Shown: one piece after another, positions 12,101 to 25,200 of the stretch
How positions within the stretch are numbered: position 1 is the stretch's first letter
Layout of the letters: every line of letters starts with the position of its first letter
DNA from: Membranipora membranacea
Taxonomy: Eukaryota > Bryozoa > Gymnolaemata > Cheilostomatida > Membraniporidae
NCBI GenBank assembly: GCA_914767715.1
Contig: OU612066.1
Location: 6,889,001 to 6,949,000, forward strand
Length of the DNA stretch: 60,000 nt
Direction: 5' to 3'
Translations under genes and position numbers: made by a program
Notes under the pieces: model-generated
Databases searched by the model: none
The model's input: the letters and a program-made list of their open reading frames with translations, nothing else
Told to the model about the DNA's origin: nothing

Positions 12101-15100
12101 GTGGCTGGTCAGTATATAATATAGTGACACACAGAAGAACGAAGGTCACATGGTATTTGATGACATGGAAATGAGCAGCATGGAATGTATATTAGAGTGC
12201 CTAGATACATAAATTATGTTATGATGAACGCTTGACCAAATGATAATACAGCCATTGGTTTATTCCAATTAGACACAACAGCACGTAGATAGTTTGTAGT
12301 TTCTCAGTGGCAAGGCCAATGTGTTCAGTGTGTAAACTTCAAAACAAAACAAACATTCCAGGGAGGATCTGGAGTCAAACAATTCCAATATTATTCTAGG
12401 GGTAGTGGTGGTAATCGCATTCCTCTAGGAACCGTCCACCCTATCTGTGGTTTGGTGGTTGAAGGTGGGAGCACAACAGTAACTGTGTGCACTCTGGACA
12501 GCAAGACTGCTTTAATATTGTTTCTGCCAAATGCTTATGCAGTCATCCTACTGAGATTCATTAGTTATGTCAAAACCAAGGTCACCCCATAAATCAACTC
12601 TCTTAAATTCATAAAATAGAGGATTAAAACACCATATAGCTGCTTGAAATTGTAAACTTGTTTGTTTGTACTTGGGCACAGTTCATTCAACCTTATTAAA
12701 ACTTCTGGGAATTGAGGAAACTTAAAATTAGGTGAAACTAATTTTCATTTAATTTGGTGTGTTCAAACAACATTCTGTCTCTGATTTGACTTTAGTTCTG
12801 AACAACAGTATACATCTCTTACCTACACAATCCCTCAGGTATCATCTCTAGGTTGTTGTAAGCAGCGCTGAACACCTCCAGGTTATGTAGTTTTCCTATA
12901 CCAGCTGGTATTCCCTCAAAGTACAATTGGTTACTGTTCACATAAATCTTCTTCAGTGAAGTGATTCTAGTGATCGAAGAGGGAAGAGCTGTCAGCTGAT
13001 TTCTGGAGACATTCAGATACTCCAGCCTAGTCCATGTATCTAAAGTATGCAATAACCAATAAATGTGAAGATGTTTAACAAAAAGAAAGATTGTACCAAC
13101 CATGTATGAAGTTTACACTAACATATTTTCATGTGGACAAGATAGAGAGTTTTAATGGGAAAACTGTGAGAGTTTTACTATCCTTCCCCCCAAACTAACT
13201 TACTCACACAAAAATTTAGCTGTAAACCGTGCTTCGATAGCCTGAGATTCCACGAACAGAGTTGATACAAGTACACAGCTCTTACAGATTTACTTACCAG
13301 TCATGAGGGACATGTCCTTAATCTGATTGTCACTGAGGTTGAGTCTCTTCAGGGCTGGTAGCTTGTACAAACTCTCAGGTATTTGTGGCAGGCTATTCCT
13401 AGACAGATCAACATCTGAAAAAAATGTTTCATATTATGTATCCTAAGTCTTAGAAAAAAACTATTGAGATGATGCACCAAGAAGTTACCCACTCTCTGAC
13501 ATTTATTCTCAGAGAGTGGACGACTCTATCTTTAAATGCAGGACTCTTCACATTACACCTGCAATTAATCGTCCAGCAAAGCTTTTCCAGCTTACAATGA
13601 TGGTGTGGCAAAGAATACATAACAGAGAGATCTTTTTGGTTTATTCTGCTTATGGATTTGTTATGTTTTACGAATAAAATAATACATTACCTGTGAGCTG
13701 GACAAGTGATTCCAGACCAGCTGGGAAGTTAGACAGAGTCCTCTGTGTGTTTCTCATGTGCAGTGTCTGCAGAGAGGTAAGAGCTGGTATCTGCCTGAGC
13801 TGAGCCTGGACTAGTGGGTTATTGTTCAGTATCAGCATCTGAAGGTTACTGAGCCTCCTAAGCTGTGGTGGTAGAGACTCTGTCAACGAAAAGGATCAGA
13901 AGGATTTATATGACGCGTAGAATTCATATCTCAACATGATGAATTTAGATTTTGCCAAGTGTCAGTGTTCAATTTACATATATATGGAAAGATATTAATT
14001 AATAATTACCCCGAATTGGTCAGTATTAAATTTTTATTTAAACAAGAAATTCTTTTTACTACAGCTGTCTCAATAGGATGGAGCCAGAATGATACATACA
14101 ATGTGACTCAAGACTCACCAAGCTGATTATGGGAGAGGTCGAGATGTATCAGGTCCGTCATGTTAATAAACACTTCACTTGGTATCATCTCAATCCTGTA
14201 AAAAATAGGAATATTAATAAATAATAAACAGCATAACAATTCTGGGCGTTAGTTTCATTAAAAGCAAAATATACTAATTCTCAATGAATTTCCTGATCTC
14301 TATACGCTCCTGTCAGCAAACTGTCGTGTCTTTCTTTGCTATATGAATTGTTAATAACTCGGCCTCAGTCATATAAACCAAGTAGAGGTACATGATTATG
14401 TATCACCATGTATATGTATATTTATCACTGATATACTCACTGATTGTGACTTAGATTTAGCACCAGCATATTACGCGCGTTCTCCAGTCCAGTAGGTATT
14501 CCCTCAATCTCATTATGACTGAGATCCAGAACGGATAACTCCTCGATGTTAAATATATCATGTGGTACGCCTTCCTTAGTGATCTGATTGTCCTTGCAGT
14601 TGATGACTCTGAGACAGGGGAGACTGTTCAGCTTTCCATGCAATGACTCCAATTGATTGTTCTTCATCTGCAGACTCTCCTAAAAGTGAGAAATGAGAAT
14701 AAAGAAGTTTCCGATTGCACTTCCTACTGCCAACGTTTTTGTCATGTAATCAGCAATGATCATTTTTGCCATACGAGGAAACGAACCTATAAATATATCT
14801 GATAAGTGACAGCCAACAGTGACTTAGGCATTGCCTAAGGGTTACACCACAAGATAAAATCAGCTATAATAAGGAATGTATTGGGTCATGGCAGCCTTGT
14901 TATTTATAGACTCCCTATGGACTGGGCGGTCTACTGATAAGTGAGTAAAGGAGTGAGTCTTATGGGAACTTACCAGTTTCTTTAGGTTTCCAAACTCATC
15001 AGGGACGTGCATCAGTTTAGTCTCGCTGACTCTCAGCCAGCGCAGACCTGTCATATCAGCGACATTCTCAGGAAAGTTGTAGCCCTGATGTAACGAATGA

Positions 15101-16023
15101 AATACATTTACAAACATTGGCGAAACAAGGAAGTGTCATGCAATGCTGAAGAGAGAACTGCAAAATAAAAACAGTAACACCAGCCCACAATGAAATTCAT
15201 TGCACCTAGATGGCACCTATTATGTATTAATAAATTCTTTTTTTTGCAACAACTTATCAGCTTTTATGAGCTCGGCCTGTCCAAGGAGTTAGAGGCCTAT
15301 GATATAGATAGCCGAACATAACAATAAATTTTGCCGCACTGAATGATTTGATCATATACTGGTAGAGGCTACTACAGTAGAGGATAAAAGATCTAACATC
15401 CTACACAATAATTGAATTACAGTAGTACTAGAAATTTGTAGTACTTCTGTCATGGGATGTGTTCATATCTAGCATTGATTTGAATTGATTATTATCTATC
15501 TAAATGGTCATAAACAGCAACAAACTAATGTCGTAGTGACTCTTATGTCGCTAACTGTCACTATCTAAATCTATTCACAGAAGGAGAAGTTTCCCTACTG
15601 TTATCATTCCTGTCCTATTATCCTATAAATCTGGCTTGGGTCTATATATGGAAATGGTCACTTCAGTTTATCAGATGAGATACATTTAATCAAGGATATA
15701 GAAGTAACATACACTGCATGGATAGATAGGGTAGTAGATTGATGAATATTAACCAAAATATCAACTGTCTAATCAACTGACTCACACACACAGTCACAGT
15801 GTCAGTCAGTGAGTAACTAGCTAGAGATAGTAAGTAATTAGTAATAAATAGATTAGAAGTCTGAACCTAAAGAGATTTACAAACAGTCACCAGTCCAGTG
15901 CATCATGCTTTCTCTGACATGACTGATTAACCCATCTAGTTCAATTGATAGTTTACTTACTGAGAAATCATTGTGGGCTAGATCTATCCCTCTCACAAAT
16001 GGGAGTACCCCGGTTGCAGCCAT
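3541..16023 (-). CDS. FLII: Flightless-I homologue (LRR + gelsolin repeats), 3' end outside window
   Basis: Actin-binding and remodelling protein that in other animals also acts as a nuclear-receptor coactivator and in wound and innate signalling. Exons in transcript order: 16023-15961, 15084-14974, 14679-14441, 14195-14119, 13879-13691, 13414-13298, 13039-12823, 11981-11897, 11306-11153, 10750-10659, 10198-10116, 9144-9062, 8858-8695, 8395-8210, 7805-7749, 7583-7468, 7076-6947, 6655-6483, 6193-6080, 5864-5687, 5381-5289, 4696-4524, 4259-4181, 4006-3834, 3664-3541. All phases agree, giving 1090 codons. The protein opens [20 protein letters not shown], close to other animal FLII N-termini. LRRs fill about residues 1-400, followed by a basic/acidic linker and gelsolin-like repeats 1-5 (for example [49 protein letters not shown]). 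The last exon ends at a good GTGAGT donor, so the protein should continue. About 140 residues (rest of repeat 5 and repeat 6) are missing here. Confidence 0.96.
9145..10115. other. FLII intron before the gelsolin block
   Basis: 971 bases, the largest intron inside the visible FLII gene. Minus-strand open frames around 9257-9694 have no family resemblance and no consistent splice phase, so I regard the stretch as plain intron. Confidence 0.55.
11982..12822. other. FLII intron between LRR exons
   Basis: 841 bases bounded by good minus-strand splice sites. No coding or repeat feature recognised. Confidence 0.6.
15085..15960. other. FLII intron 1
   Basis: 876 bases between the first two FLII coding exons. 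I see no exon, RNA gene or mobile element. There are short runs of GTCAGTCA-like simple sequence near 15790-15830. Confidence 0.6.
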
Positions 16024-16231
16024 CTTTCACCAAGGCTTAGAGATGATAAAAATATAATGTTTTCACTCACTGACCCAGATTGATCGGAAATGACGTCAGG
16101 GTACTTATCATAACACTTGTAAGGAATTGTCAGTGCAAGTTATTTTAGTCTAAATCTTGGTGCTGTCTGCTCACAATCCATGTTTTCATGACTCATTATG
16201 AGTCTGAACAGATCATGAGCTGTGCATGACT
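16024..16231. promoter_or_regulatory. Head-to-head intergenic spacer, candidate bidirectional promoter
   Basis: The start codons of the Flightless-I gene (-, 16023) and the ARHGAP29-type gene (+, 16232) are only 208 bp apart. The spacer holds both 5' UTRs and must hold or overlap both core promoters. No TATA box is obvious. A palindromic CRE/ATF site lies at 16091-16098. A shared promoter is inferred from spacing; the sequence does not prove co-regulation. Confidence 0.7.
16091..16098. promoter_or_regulatory. CRE/ATF consensus palindrome TGACGTCA
   Basis: A perfect 8-bp cAMP-response element, about 70 bp from the FLII start codon and 130 bp from the RhoGAP start codon, within the divergent spacer. 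CREB/ATF proteins bind this palindrome in animals, and full sites cluster near transcription starts. Position and perfect match support a functional site, but there is no experimental evidence. Confidence 0.55.
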
Positions 16232-19200
16232 ATGGCTAGTAATGCTAAGAAGATTGCCATCAATAACCTGAAGGAGAAACTTGGTGTTAAAAAAAAAACT
16301 GATGACAACAATCCATTGAACCATAATAACCAGGTAAATACACTTCACTTACTTACTACTACTCAAATAATTATTATTTATATATATTATAATTATTTGA
16401 TAAGTCAACCATCTTTACTTGAGAACAATTAGCAGCCTGACTGCTAACTGGGTGACTGACTGCTCCCTTTTATCCTGAGCCTGTACATTTATAATCTTAC
16501 ATTCTGTCTTTGGCTAAACTAGACAGTTCCAACTCTTATAATATATTACACATCTCTACTTACTTACTTTGTACTTGCCTACGTGATCACCGCTTCATAG
16601 GGTTGAAGACTTTGGTAATGTGGCACTCCGTTAGTCCGTATTTCAGTCCGAGGTCAGGATACCGGGCATACCAGGGTAGGGCGTGGGGTAGCTAGCCAGG
16701 GGGACAGAGAAGGCGGTCCTCGGGGTCTAAGTTATTCCATGCTTTACTGGTACACACAAAGAAAGTGGACATGTGAGCTTTGGTCTTGTGATGCTCAACA
16801 TTGTATTGGAGGCCATGTCGGCGAGTACTCTTTCGGCTGTCTGATGGTGTTGCGTACTCTGATATTGGTGTTTTGATCTCTTGGTAGTGCATGGCCCTGA
16901 ACAGGCCAATTCGTCTCCATTGCCGTCGGTCTTCAAGTGGTTCCAAGTCTAGTCTATCGAGCATACCTGTAGTTGAGGCTGTGCTGATGCGTGGTATATT
17001 GAATAGCATGCGAGCAGATCTTCTTTGTACAGCTTCCATATCCTACATATAAACACATATCTAACCCGACGGAATGAGGCCTGACTTGAAGTGTTTTATT
17101 GACTTCTCTGTGTGTCACGCTGGCACTGTCCAAGATAGAAAGCTTGAGAGTTATAGTAAAGAGGAACCTTGGTTATAGCCTGGCCAGAAAAGCTCACGGT
17201 ATGGATCATCCTTGGCGCATGCATGTCCAACCACTTCAAAGTCGAAACATCTAACTCATACCCATCAAGGCTTATTGTACGATCAGTACAGTTGGCGTGG
17301 CAGAGGTGCTCTTATGTAATTTATTGGAAGCTGAGCAAGATCCCCAATATCCTCAGTTAGGGACAATTAGGTTGTTCTTGCTAACTCTGTTATTTTACTG
17401 GTCGAGTACAATTTATCATTACCAATAGATCAGATATGGGCCCCGGGTCTTCCAGATCTGTAAACGATATGTAGTTGCATAGGCTACCCTGTTTATAGGC
17501 AGAATTTTCTTATTTAATAGTTTTTTAGAAAAATTATGAGCAATATCATAGTATGAGATTGATTTCGATTTTATTGAAAGTTTGACACAATGAGGTGTGA
17601 AAGTATTTCAATTTGTGTCTGATGAGGTGGAAAAATAACGATCACTCAACCCTACATGGTACCAGTACTGCTGGTGCCATTTGGTTATTAAAACTATTTC
17701 ATAATTAGAATTTTATTTCATTTTCGTATTTACAGACCCTATCTATCATGCTTCATTTTATCGGATTTGGCCCCTGCCAAAAAATTCATCAGCATCAACT
17801 TAGATGAAAAATTTAATGTAACGCTAGAATAAATGGTACTGTAATATAGAGCTGAAAAGATGTATCTGACCTAGTAACATGCAATAATGTTCCCATTTAC
17901 ACATAAAAATTTTTTTACACATTTAGGATTACATGATGGCTGACAATACATTCTATTCTCACGTCAAGAATGATGGTGCAGGAACTTTTGAATCTCATGG
18001 TGCAAGATTAAGTTATGCAGTGCCACTAACTTTGAGACCTTGCGCAAAACTAGGTATTAATATTCTATGCGAGTTAGGGTTTTGCCAATCTCAGAGTTGC
18101 CCTCCCATGACTTGTATAAATTAATTACAGGAATTCTCTGTAGGGTAATCATAATTCACATCACATATGCACTGACAAGTGAATACTGATAATTTATTGA
18201 TGAAAATTGTAACCTCAATAACCAGGTTTTTTCTAACCTCAAACATACCATAGATCTCTGTGGTTAGCCATTTTGTTAACTTGCATCCTGCCAAATTTTT
18301 TACTGAGGAACTATATTCCTGGTAAAATTATCAGTGCATATGAAATCTAGGAATATACGAAAATCGATGAAATGAAAGGAATTTTTCACCTCAATGAATA
18401 CCCTGATTGATTGTGTAATGCTAAATCAGATTAATATCTCTCTATTAATAACTGTCATATACTCTATTATTCTATTGACGGAATAGTTTATGGTCAAATT
18501 GATTCGTTTGTGGAGAGGCTGCCCATACATAGTGAAAACAGCATCCTACTGTCGGTGAGGTTTAAAGTGGCACATCTCACGTTGAGCAGAATAGCATAAA
18601 ATGCACAAAGTGAATAGCGGTTGAGTGCAGAATCTTGAGTTAGAAGGATATTGACATTGTATATCAAAGAGGTATTGGTATGTAATAAAATTGTTGGCAC
18701 TTTGCAGTGTAGAACGTTAAATCTTACGTTAGTGATTATTACATAACATGCCATAGGTATATCTCCTTGTGTGTATCAACATTTCATATAATTTAGGGTG
18801 TACGCATGTAACACCTATCCCGAAATTCACTCTACATGGGTAGGATCATAGACTATGGTATTTATAATCCTGGGTTTAGCTTGAGGCAGGTTTCATTTGA
18901 TATTTTGGAGTGCAATCTTCAGGTTTATTCATCACAAGATTGCATATAGACCTACTACTTGCATTGTGTGACATTTAGACACAGCGGAGGGACACACAGT
19001 CATTAAGTTGGATCATTTTGCACAGGCAAAGAAATGTAATACAAGAAATAAGTAGATTTGTGAGCTTCCATATCATTGTTGGTCAAAGATGCCTCTTTCC
19101 CGTAATCGACCTACTTCTCTAGCTGCTGTCTGTGAGAGTGATGTAAGTTTGTTACTTTTCGATGTTGACTGTAAATCAGAGCTTGAACTTGTGTGGGTGT

Positions 19201-22200
19201 TTTATTGAACTTTATTTCACCACTTTCGTTATTGCTTATCTTGAGGTTGCCATAGTATAAAGGATGATCATGTGTTATCAGTATTTGCCGGAACAAGATC
19301 ATCTCAGCATTACTACGATGATGATAGGGCTGCTGGCTAGCTGATATCCTATTCACATAGTGAACTTGAGGATCACTGCTGGATTCCATTTGGAGATAAG
19401 TGAAAACTGCAGGTTATCCGATACTCGGCATTCCAAAGCAAAGTGCAGTCAAGAATTCTATGAAAGGCACTCAAATACACATCACTGTGTCAGCGACTCA
19501 AATACACATCACAGTGTCAGCAGCGAAAGGCAGCTCTCAGCTAGACAAGTCGTTGTGTTCATAAGAGCTGCTATTTGTTGCAGAACTTGAATGATCAGCT
19601 TTTGTCAGCGAGAAGCGTGATCTAAGTTTGATGACTCGGTTAAGAGGTCAGTCAGCTAATTTTCTTGCACTTGTATCTACTATGTACTGTGGTAATATAA
19701 TATACCCTGGTGTCATTAGAGAGCAATAAAACTACTTGCAGAATGCTAAATATTTGACTTCATCAAACTAGACATGATCATTTGAATGCCTGGATCTAAC
19801 GAAAGTGGGAGTTGTCAGAGTTCAGCTACGTCTTGTTGGTATGATTGTAGGCAATTATTGGCTTGTTTGTTATTTCCTATTGCTTTGTTTTTTGCCTCTA
19901 ACCCAGATGCTCTTTTGATTATGGGGGACGCTATTTCTTGGTAAGAACTCTCGCTATATGTTTTTTTCCAGCTTTGCAATCATTGTAGCTGGATTGTAAC
20001 TCGGCATCAGCGTCTCTCATGCATTTCTCCACACTTTGTCAACGTAAAGAAACGCGTCATCGGATACACAATTGCCAATTATACAAGAAAATGACATAAT
20101 TTTCACACGTCTCTGGGCTTGTCCAGCCAATAGGGGCATTTTGATAATTCTAAGACACGGTCATGGCCTACACTATTCATGCTCGACTTGTATGTTTTCG
20201 TATTTATGACTGGCATACCCATTTCCTTGCTGGTATCTGTAAGACGTTATTCAGCAAGGTTAATGTGTTTGTTAAATACTCTGTTAACAACATATGGTGC
20301 TCCGATATCACTATTCGATTGAAGAGCCTGCCATTGTCTCTAGCTGCTGATATCTGATTGTTTGTGGCATATTTGACACTGAGATATTGTTGAGGAGATC
20401 CAGTAGCTTGTTTGATTGATCTTTCAGTAAACAGATAGGGCTGTTGGAATTTTTTGACTTGACTTGATCACTTTTGATGAATAATTGATTGAGGGTATGG
20501 TATGATTAGATCGGCTTGACCCAGTTTTTTTCTCTACTGCGTCTCATGAAGCTGGCTGATTCACTATTATTGTGCGTTAGCTGTGTGCTGGGTATAAACT
20601 CTATAATTTGATTTTTAGCATGATTGTATCTGTTACTGTAGGATACTGTAGATGGTGGATTATCTCCAGGTGAACCGTACCCGTCTTCAGCACCTCCGGC
20701 GGCCTCACCGAGCAGTGGAATACAGAAGTCACACAGCAGCTCGAGTATACCCAGCTCTATGATGATGAGACGATCACTAGCTCAGATGAGTGATATGGGA
20801 TCCTCAGCCACTGTGGCTACGACTAACTCAGACTCACAACACATGGATCAGGATACAGTGCTCGCTCTCACTCAGGATGTACGAAATTTTAGTGAATATC
20901 TCGCCAAACTCCACAACACAGTACATAAACGTAGTGGTGAGTGTTTTATTTAATAATTTAATTAAACCAGTCAGTTGCGGTAGGGTTTGCCAAAATAAAT
21001 AGTTGGAATATTTGTGAATACGGAAACTTATTAAAAATAAAGCTGTTATTCAGATCAGACACGACTTTGACCGTAACTCTACTGCAATACTCTTTCATAT
21101 CAAGCTAGATGGGATGAAGAGGCTTAATAGTGATCTCAGTCTCGCTAACTAGGAGCAGACTTGGTTACTCCAAGCACTGAGCCTGGACAGGAATGTATCT
21201 GTAGGTTTTAGAGTGAATAGGCTGTGTACAGTTCAGACTGCACCAGTCTAATCTGTCTACAATGTGGCAATCTATCTAAACACAGCCTAGGAATCTTGGG
21301 GCAAGATCCTAGTTAATGATCATCAATATCCGGCTATTCTGCTCTCATATATTATATCTGAGCCAGGCATTGAACTTAACTTGTACTGATCACTTGTGGT
21401 AAAGCTTAGCAATGCAGCAGCTAAAGCCTTGATAAAAATCGTCATAGAAGGGAATGAGTGCTTTCCAAGGTGTTATATCGATTGCCAATTTTCACATGTT
21501 CATCGATAACCCATCATTACTGAGCTCAATCAGGCCAAATCAGAACAAATTATTACTGATATTACCTAACAAACTACAGCCCTATTTGTACGGCCTTTGG
21601 AAGATTCCTCTGAGGCCTTGATATGAGATAGCCGTCACCAAGAACCTCTACATTTAATGCCCCATTATGCTTTACATTAGATGTTGGGCACCGCTTCGGT
21701 GAATCTTAGGAATTACGAGATGTTGTAACATCCGATCTAAAGGCCAACGGAAAGAGTGTCAAAAATCCACAAAACCAAAGTTTTGAATACACAGAATACA
21801 CACATACAGCAGAAAGTATTGAACCCACTCAGAACTTGGAGGTTTTCCTATATTTTAGGAAGGGTATTGTGCTTGAAGTAATTTCCACTTCCATTACATT
21901 AGGCCAATGTGTGTATCTCTTCTGAATCTGTATGATCAGACTGAATGTTGGTTGAAATGGATACAAAGTTGGCTGCGAGGACCAAACAGTGATTTGTCAC
22001 TCTTCCTAATGACTATCAGAGATTAATCAGCCCTTGCCAAGACCACTTCCCATGTCATTAGGTTTAGATTGTCAACAAAAATCTCCAGCCTAGCCTAATG
22101 TGTTCTCTCTTCTTGGCAGGGGTCAAATCATTATACCAAAAACTGGTCTACCGTCTCAGCTAATGCCATATTGTTTTTTACTTGCAACAATATTTGCCGA

Positions 22201-25200
22201 CTTTGTCACCCAGTAGTTTTATGCTGAGATGTCGCCATCATATTCCATGTACAAACTGTGTGTTTTTCGCTGACGATGCTCATATATAGAGATCAAAGGG
22301 TGAAATTTTTGTAGCTACCTTTTGCACTAGTCAGCATTAGCTGCGAGACAAACATAATCAATGTCAGCTGCTGCCTCGTAGCGATGACTTTAGCTCATGT
22401 GATTATCACTACATCGGATAACGTTGTGACTATTCTTCTTGTTTTAAGAAGCAGGAGAGGCATTGAGAGTCACAGCGCATGAAAGACTAGGAGAAGTTTT
22501 AAGCATCCTCAAGACTATACTGAAAAAATATCCACCAGTCAACTCGACGGATCTGCTCACCGCTACTGGTGTTCTTATCAGCAAAATAAAAGGTGAGAAT
22601 TCTTGTTGATAATGTCAACGCTTCAGGGAGGGTCTCTTTAACTGGATGGTGTCAAGGAGTCAGAGGTCTGCGCTTAAAATAATCCTGCCAACCAACACTG
22701 CTTGGGGTGACTCATGGTTGTGTAAGTTTTAATGTTTCTAAATGCTATATCAGCGACCATAGTAGGTATCAGTGGTCTCTGGCTTTACTATCATAAGTTT
22801 TTGTCAGCAAAGAAAAACACAAATCTTATTCGATAACCACAAAATGGCAGTGATATCAAAAACATCATCCCACCCAAACTGAACCGCAGCCACCCCCATG
22901 AAGTGAGATGAAGTCATCATACATTAAATTTGACCTTAAAATATGCTGATATATTTGTTTTTGATGACAGGGTGTAACTATCATGATGCTGACTTTGACA
23001 TGACAGCACTGTATGAGGCAATAGACCAGCTCGCTCTATCATTCAGTAGCAGGTGAGATTTTACTTTTGTAACAATCGATGACAACTGCAGTGCAAGTGT
23101 TTTCCAGTATTCCATCTTACCACCAGCAAAGATACACCACTACTTGTCTATGGGCCAAGATCATGGCAAAAGTTGTGATGTAACAGCTTTACAGGTATTA
23201 CAAATCTGCAGTGTTGCAAGTGGGGTGTGATTACGTTGTTGTCATAAGACTCCAAGATCCGATGGTGACTAATCTTCCAGACTTTCACCAGAGCAGAGAT
23301 ACTATCTCACTTGTCACTTTTTCTGTTCACGAAAAACAGCAGCCGCGTGACAAGTGGTCAATGCTGTCCAATCTATTTAACTGCTTTTTGGACATTGATA
23401 GGATTGTGTGTTAGACATAAGATAGTTCAGTATAACTATGGATCAATATCACAGACCGAGAAATAATCTTCTTGATTGGTTTTGATGAGAGGTCGACAAC
23501 AACCCTGCTAAGTTAGGCTAGGATGTTGAGCTTTGTCAAATACTTTTTGAACTTTATTGTGGATACGATTCAGTTTTGTATCACCTGTGTGACAGAGGGT
23601 TCAGATTCTACTTTGTGTCAGGATTCTGGTGTTACAGTCACCTATAGGGGGGGACAGCGGTGCCCCTCTGTTTTTCTTTCGGAAGAAAACCCGCTATTTA
23701 ATTGACAGCTTTGTGTGATGTTGATTTTAAGTGGTGATAGGGCTTCTTCAAGGCTATAAATTACACAATATTATTGTGTGTAAAGAGATAACTCCTATAA
23801 ATGTTATGATAATATTACAATGAAATAATTATGTAACAAGACTCATAAGTCTGCCTGAAGCGCCATATGCTATTGTTTGCGTTTGCTCGCCGTGCGAATT
23901 CCAGAGTGGTGAATCGCCACCATAACATACATCACGTGATCTATCGTGGTCTTATCGTGAGCTGTGAACGGAGGTTGTTGGCCTAGATTTCATTTCACAT
24001 TGTCTAGTGTCAGAAAATACTGCCTTTTATCAATAAATAAAAACACTACCTCGATGGATCTTTATGTAACCCATATCGGAGTTATGTTCACTCTGCCCGA
24101 CTTTCTCGATCACAATATTGTTGTTTCAACAGTACCGCCGCCCAGGGGTATTCTAGTTCACTGAAGCCGTATAGCTGTAGGCAATATAAGCTTGATGAGA
24201 TACTTATCAAAGTATATTAGTATGGGGATTAATGCGTTCTATGTGTTGGACCTTTCTGGGATATAAGAATAGGATATTCATCGATTGTCCTATGGGAATT
24301 ATGGGACTTCCACAGTTGCATCACACAAGGTATGCTGTGAGGGCTTATCCTGAATCCTGGTCCTGATCCTGAAACTTTTTTCAAAATCTCAAAATATAAA
24401 CAAAATCCCGCGCTCTATCCATGATACTGAAACAGACTAGGTGTAGGTATCAGGCTTCACTGTATCTTAATTCCCCTGCGACTCTTAGTCCGCAACTTCT
24501 TGCAGAATGGACAGTGACAGCAAAAATTAATGATACGTGAATAATTGCAAGATTTGTCTGACCCCACCTACACTGATGATAGATTTTATCAAAATCTCGC
24601 TACCACACTCACTCTCGTGATGTGATAACAGAACAATCGGTGTGGTGATGAGTTATCATATGTCAAACTGATAAGCCTTATGATATCAGCAGTGCTCGCT
24701 CGCTCGATCTCACCATCACATCAATACTGTCTAATTAGTGAGCTCCCATCACCTCGTTAGTAGGGGTGTTTGTTGTTTATATTTCTCGAATCGGAATTCT
24801 TTAGCTTTTTTGATATGGATAAGTTTTGGTCGTCTTCGTCTAAAGTTCCTCGGGGCGGCCGAGGTAAACTCAAGAGACATTCAGTATGGTGAGTTTAGAG
24901 CTGAAGGTCGCCTCTCTTCGGATCTTATTCTCATTTTTATATTCCAATCAGTGAAAAGAGCATATTTACCCCTATAATCATTGTACTATGTTTGACATTG
25001 TTTTATATTATATTACGACTCATCCATTGGCAGTTTCAGTTATGAACTAAACATATTTTGTTAATTTAAACCATGAATCTTATCAAAAAAATGTGCAGTG
25101 TGACAAACATGTTTCCACTCGTGACCTTGATGATGCTAAAAAGAAAGAACTAAAGAGTATTTTGCAAAGTCAGCCGAAGTAAAAATCTTGGTGTGAGTCT

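Larger units (their letters stand above)
11153..16023 (-). other. FLII leucine-rich-repeat block
   Basis: Exons 1-9 of the Flightless-I gene encode about fifteen LRRs with the LxxLxLxxN consensus, such as [37 protein letters not shown] and [15 protein letters not shown]. In known family members this half binds protein partners (Ras-related and LRRFIP proteins) rather than actin. Exon borders do not follow the repeat borders, so the repeats were not recently shuffled as exons. Confidence 0.9.
16334..20641. other. RhoGAP intron 1 (4.3 kb)
   Basis: The largest intron of the gene. It holds a minus-strand LINE remnant (about 16690-17045), a possible cassette exon (17929-18052) and a two-copy imperfect direct repeat of about 27 bp near 19469-19521 containing CACTGTGTCAG or CACAGTGTCAG. 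The remainder shows no coding potential I can support. Confidence 0.7.
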
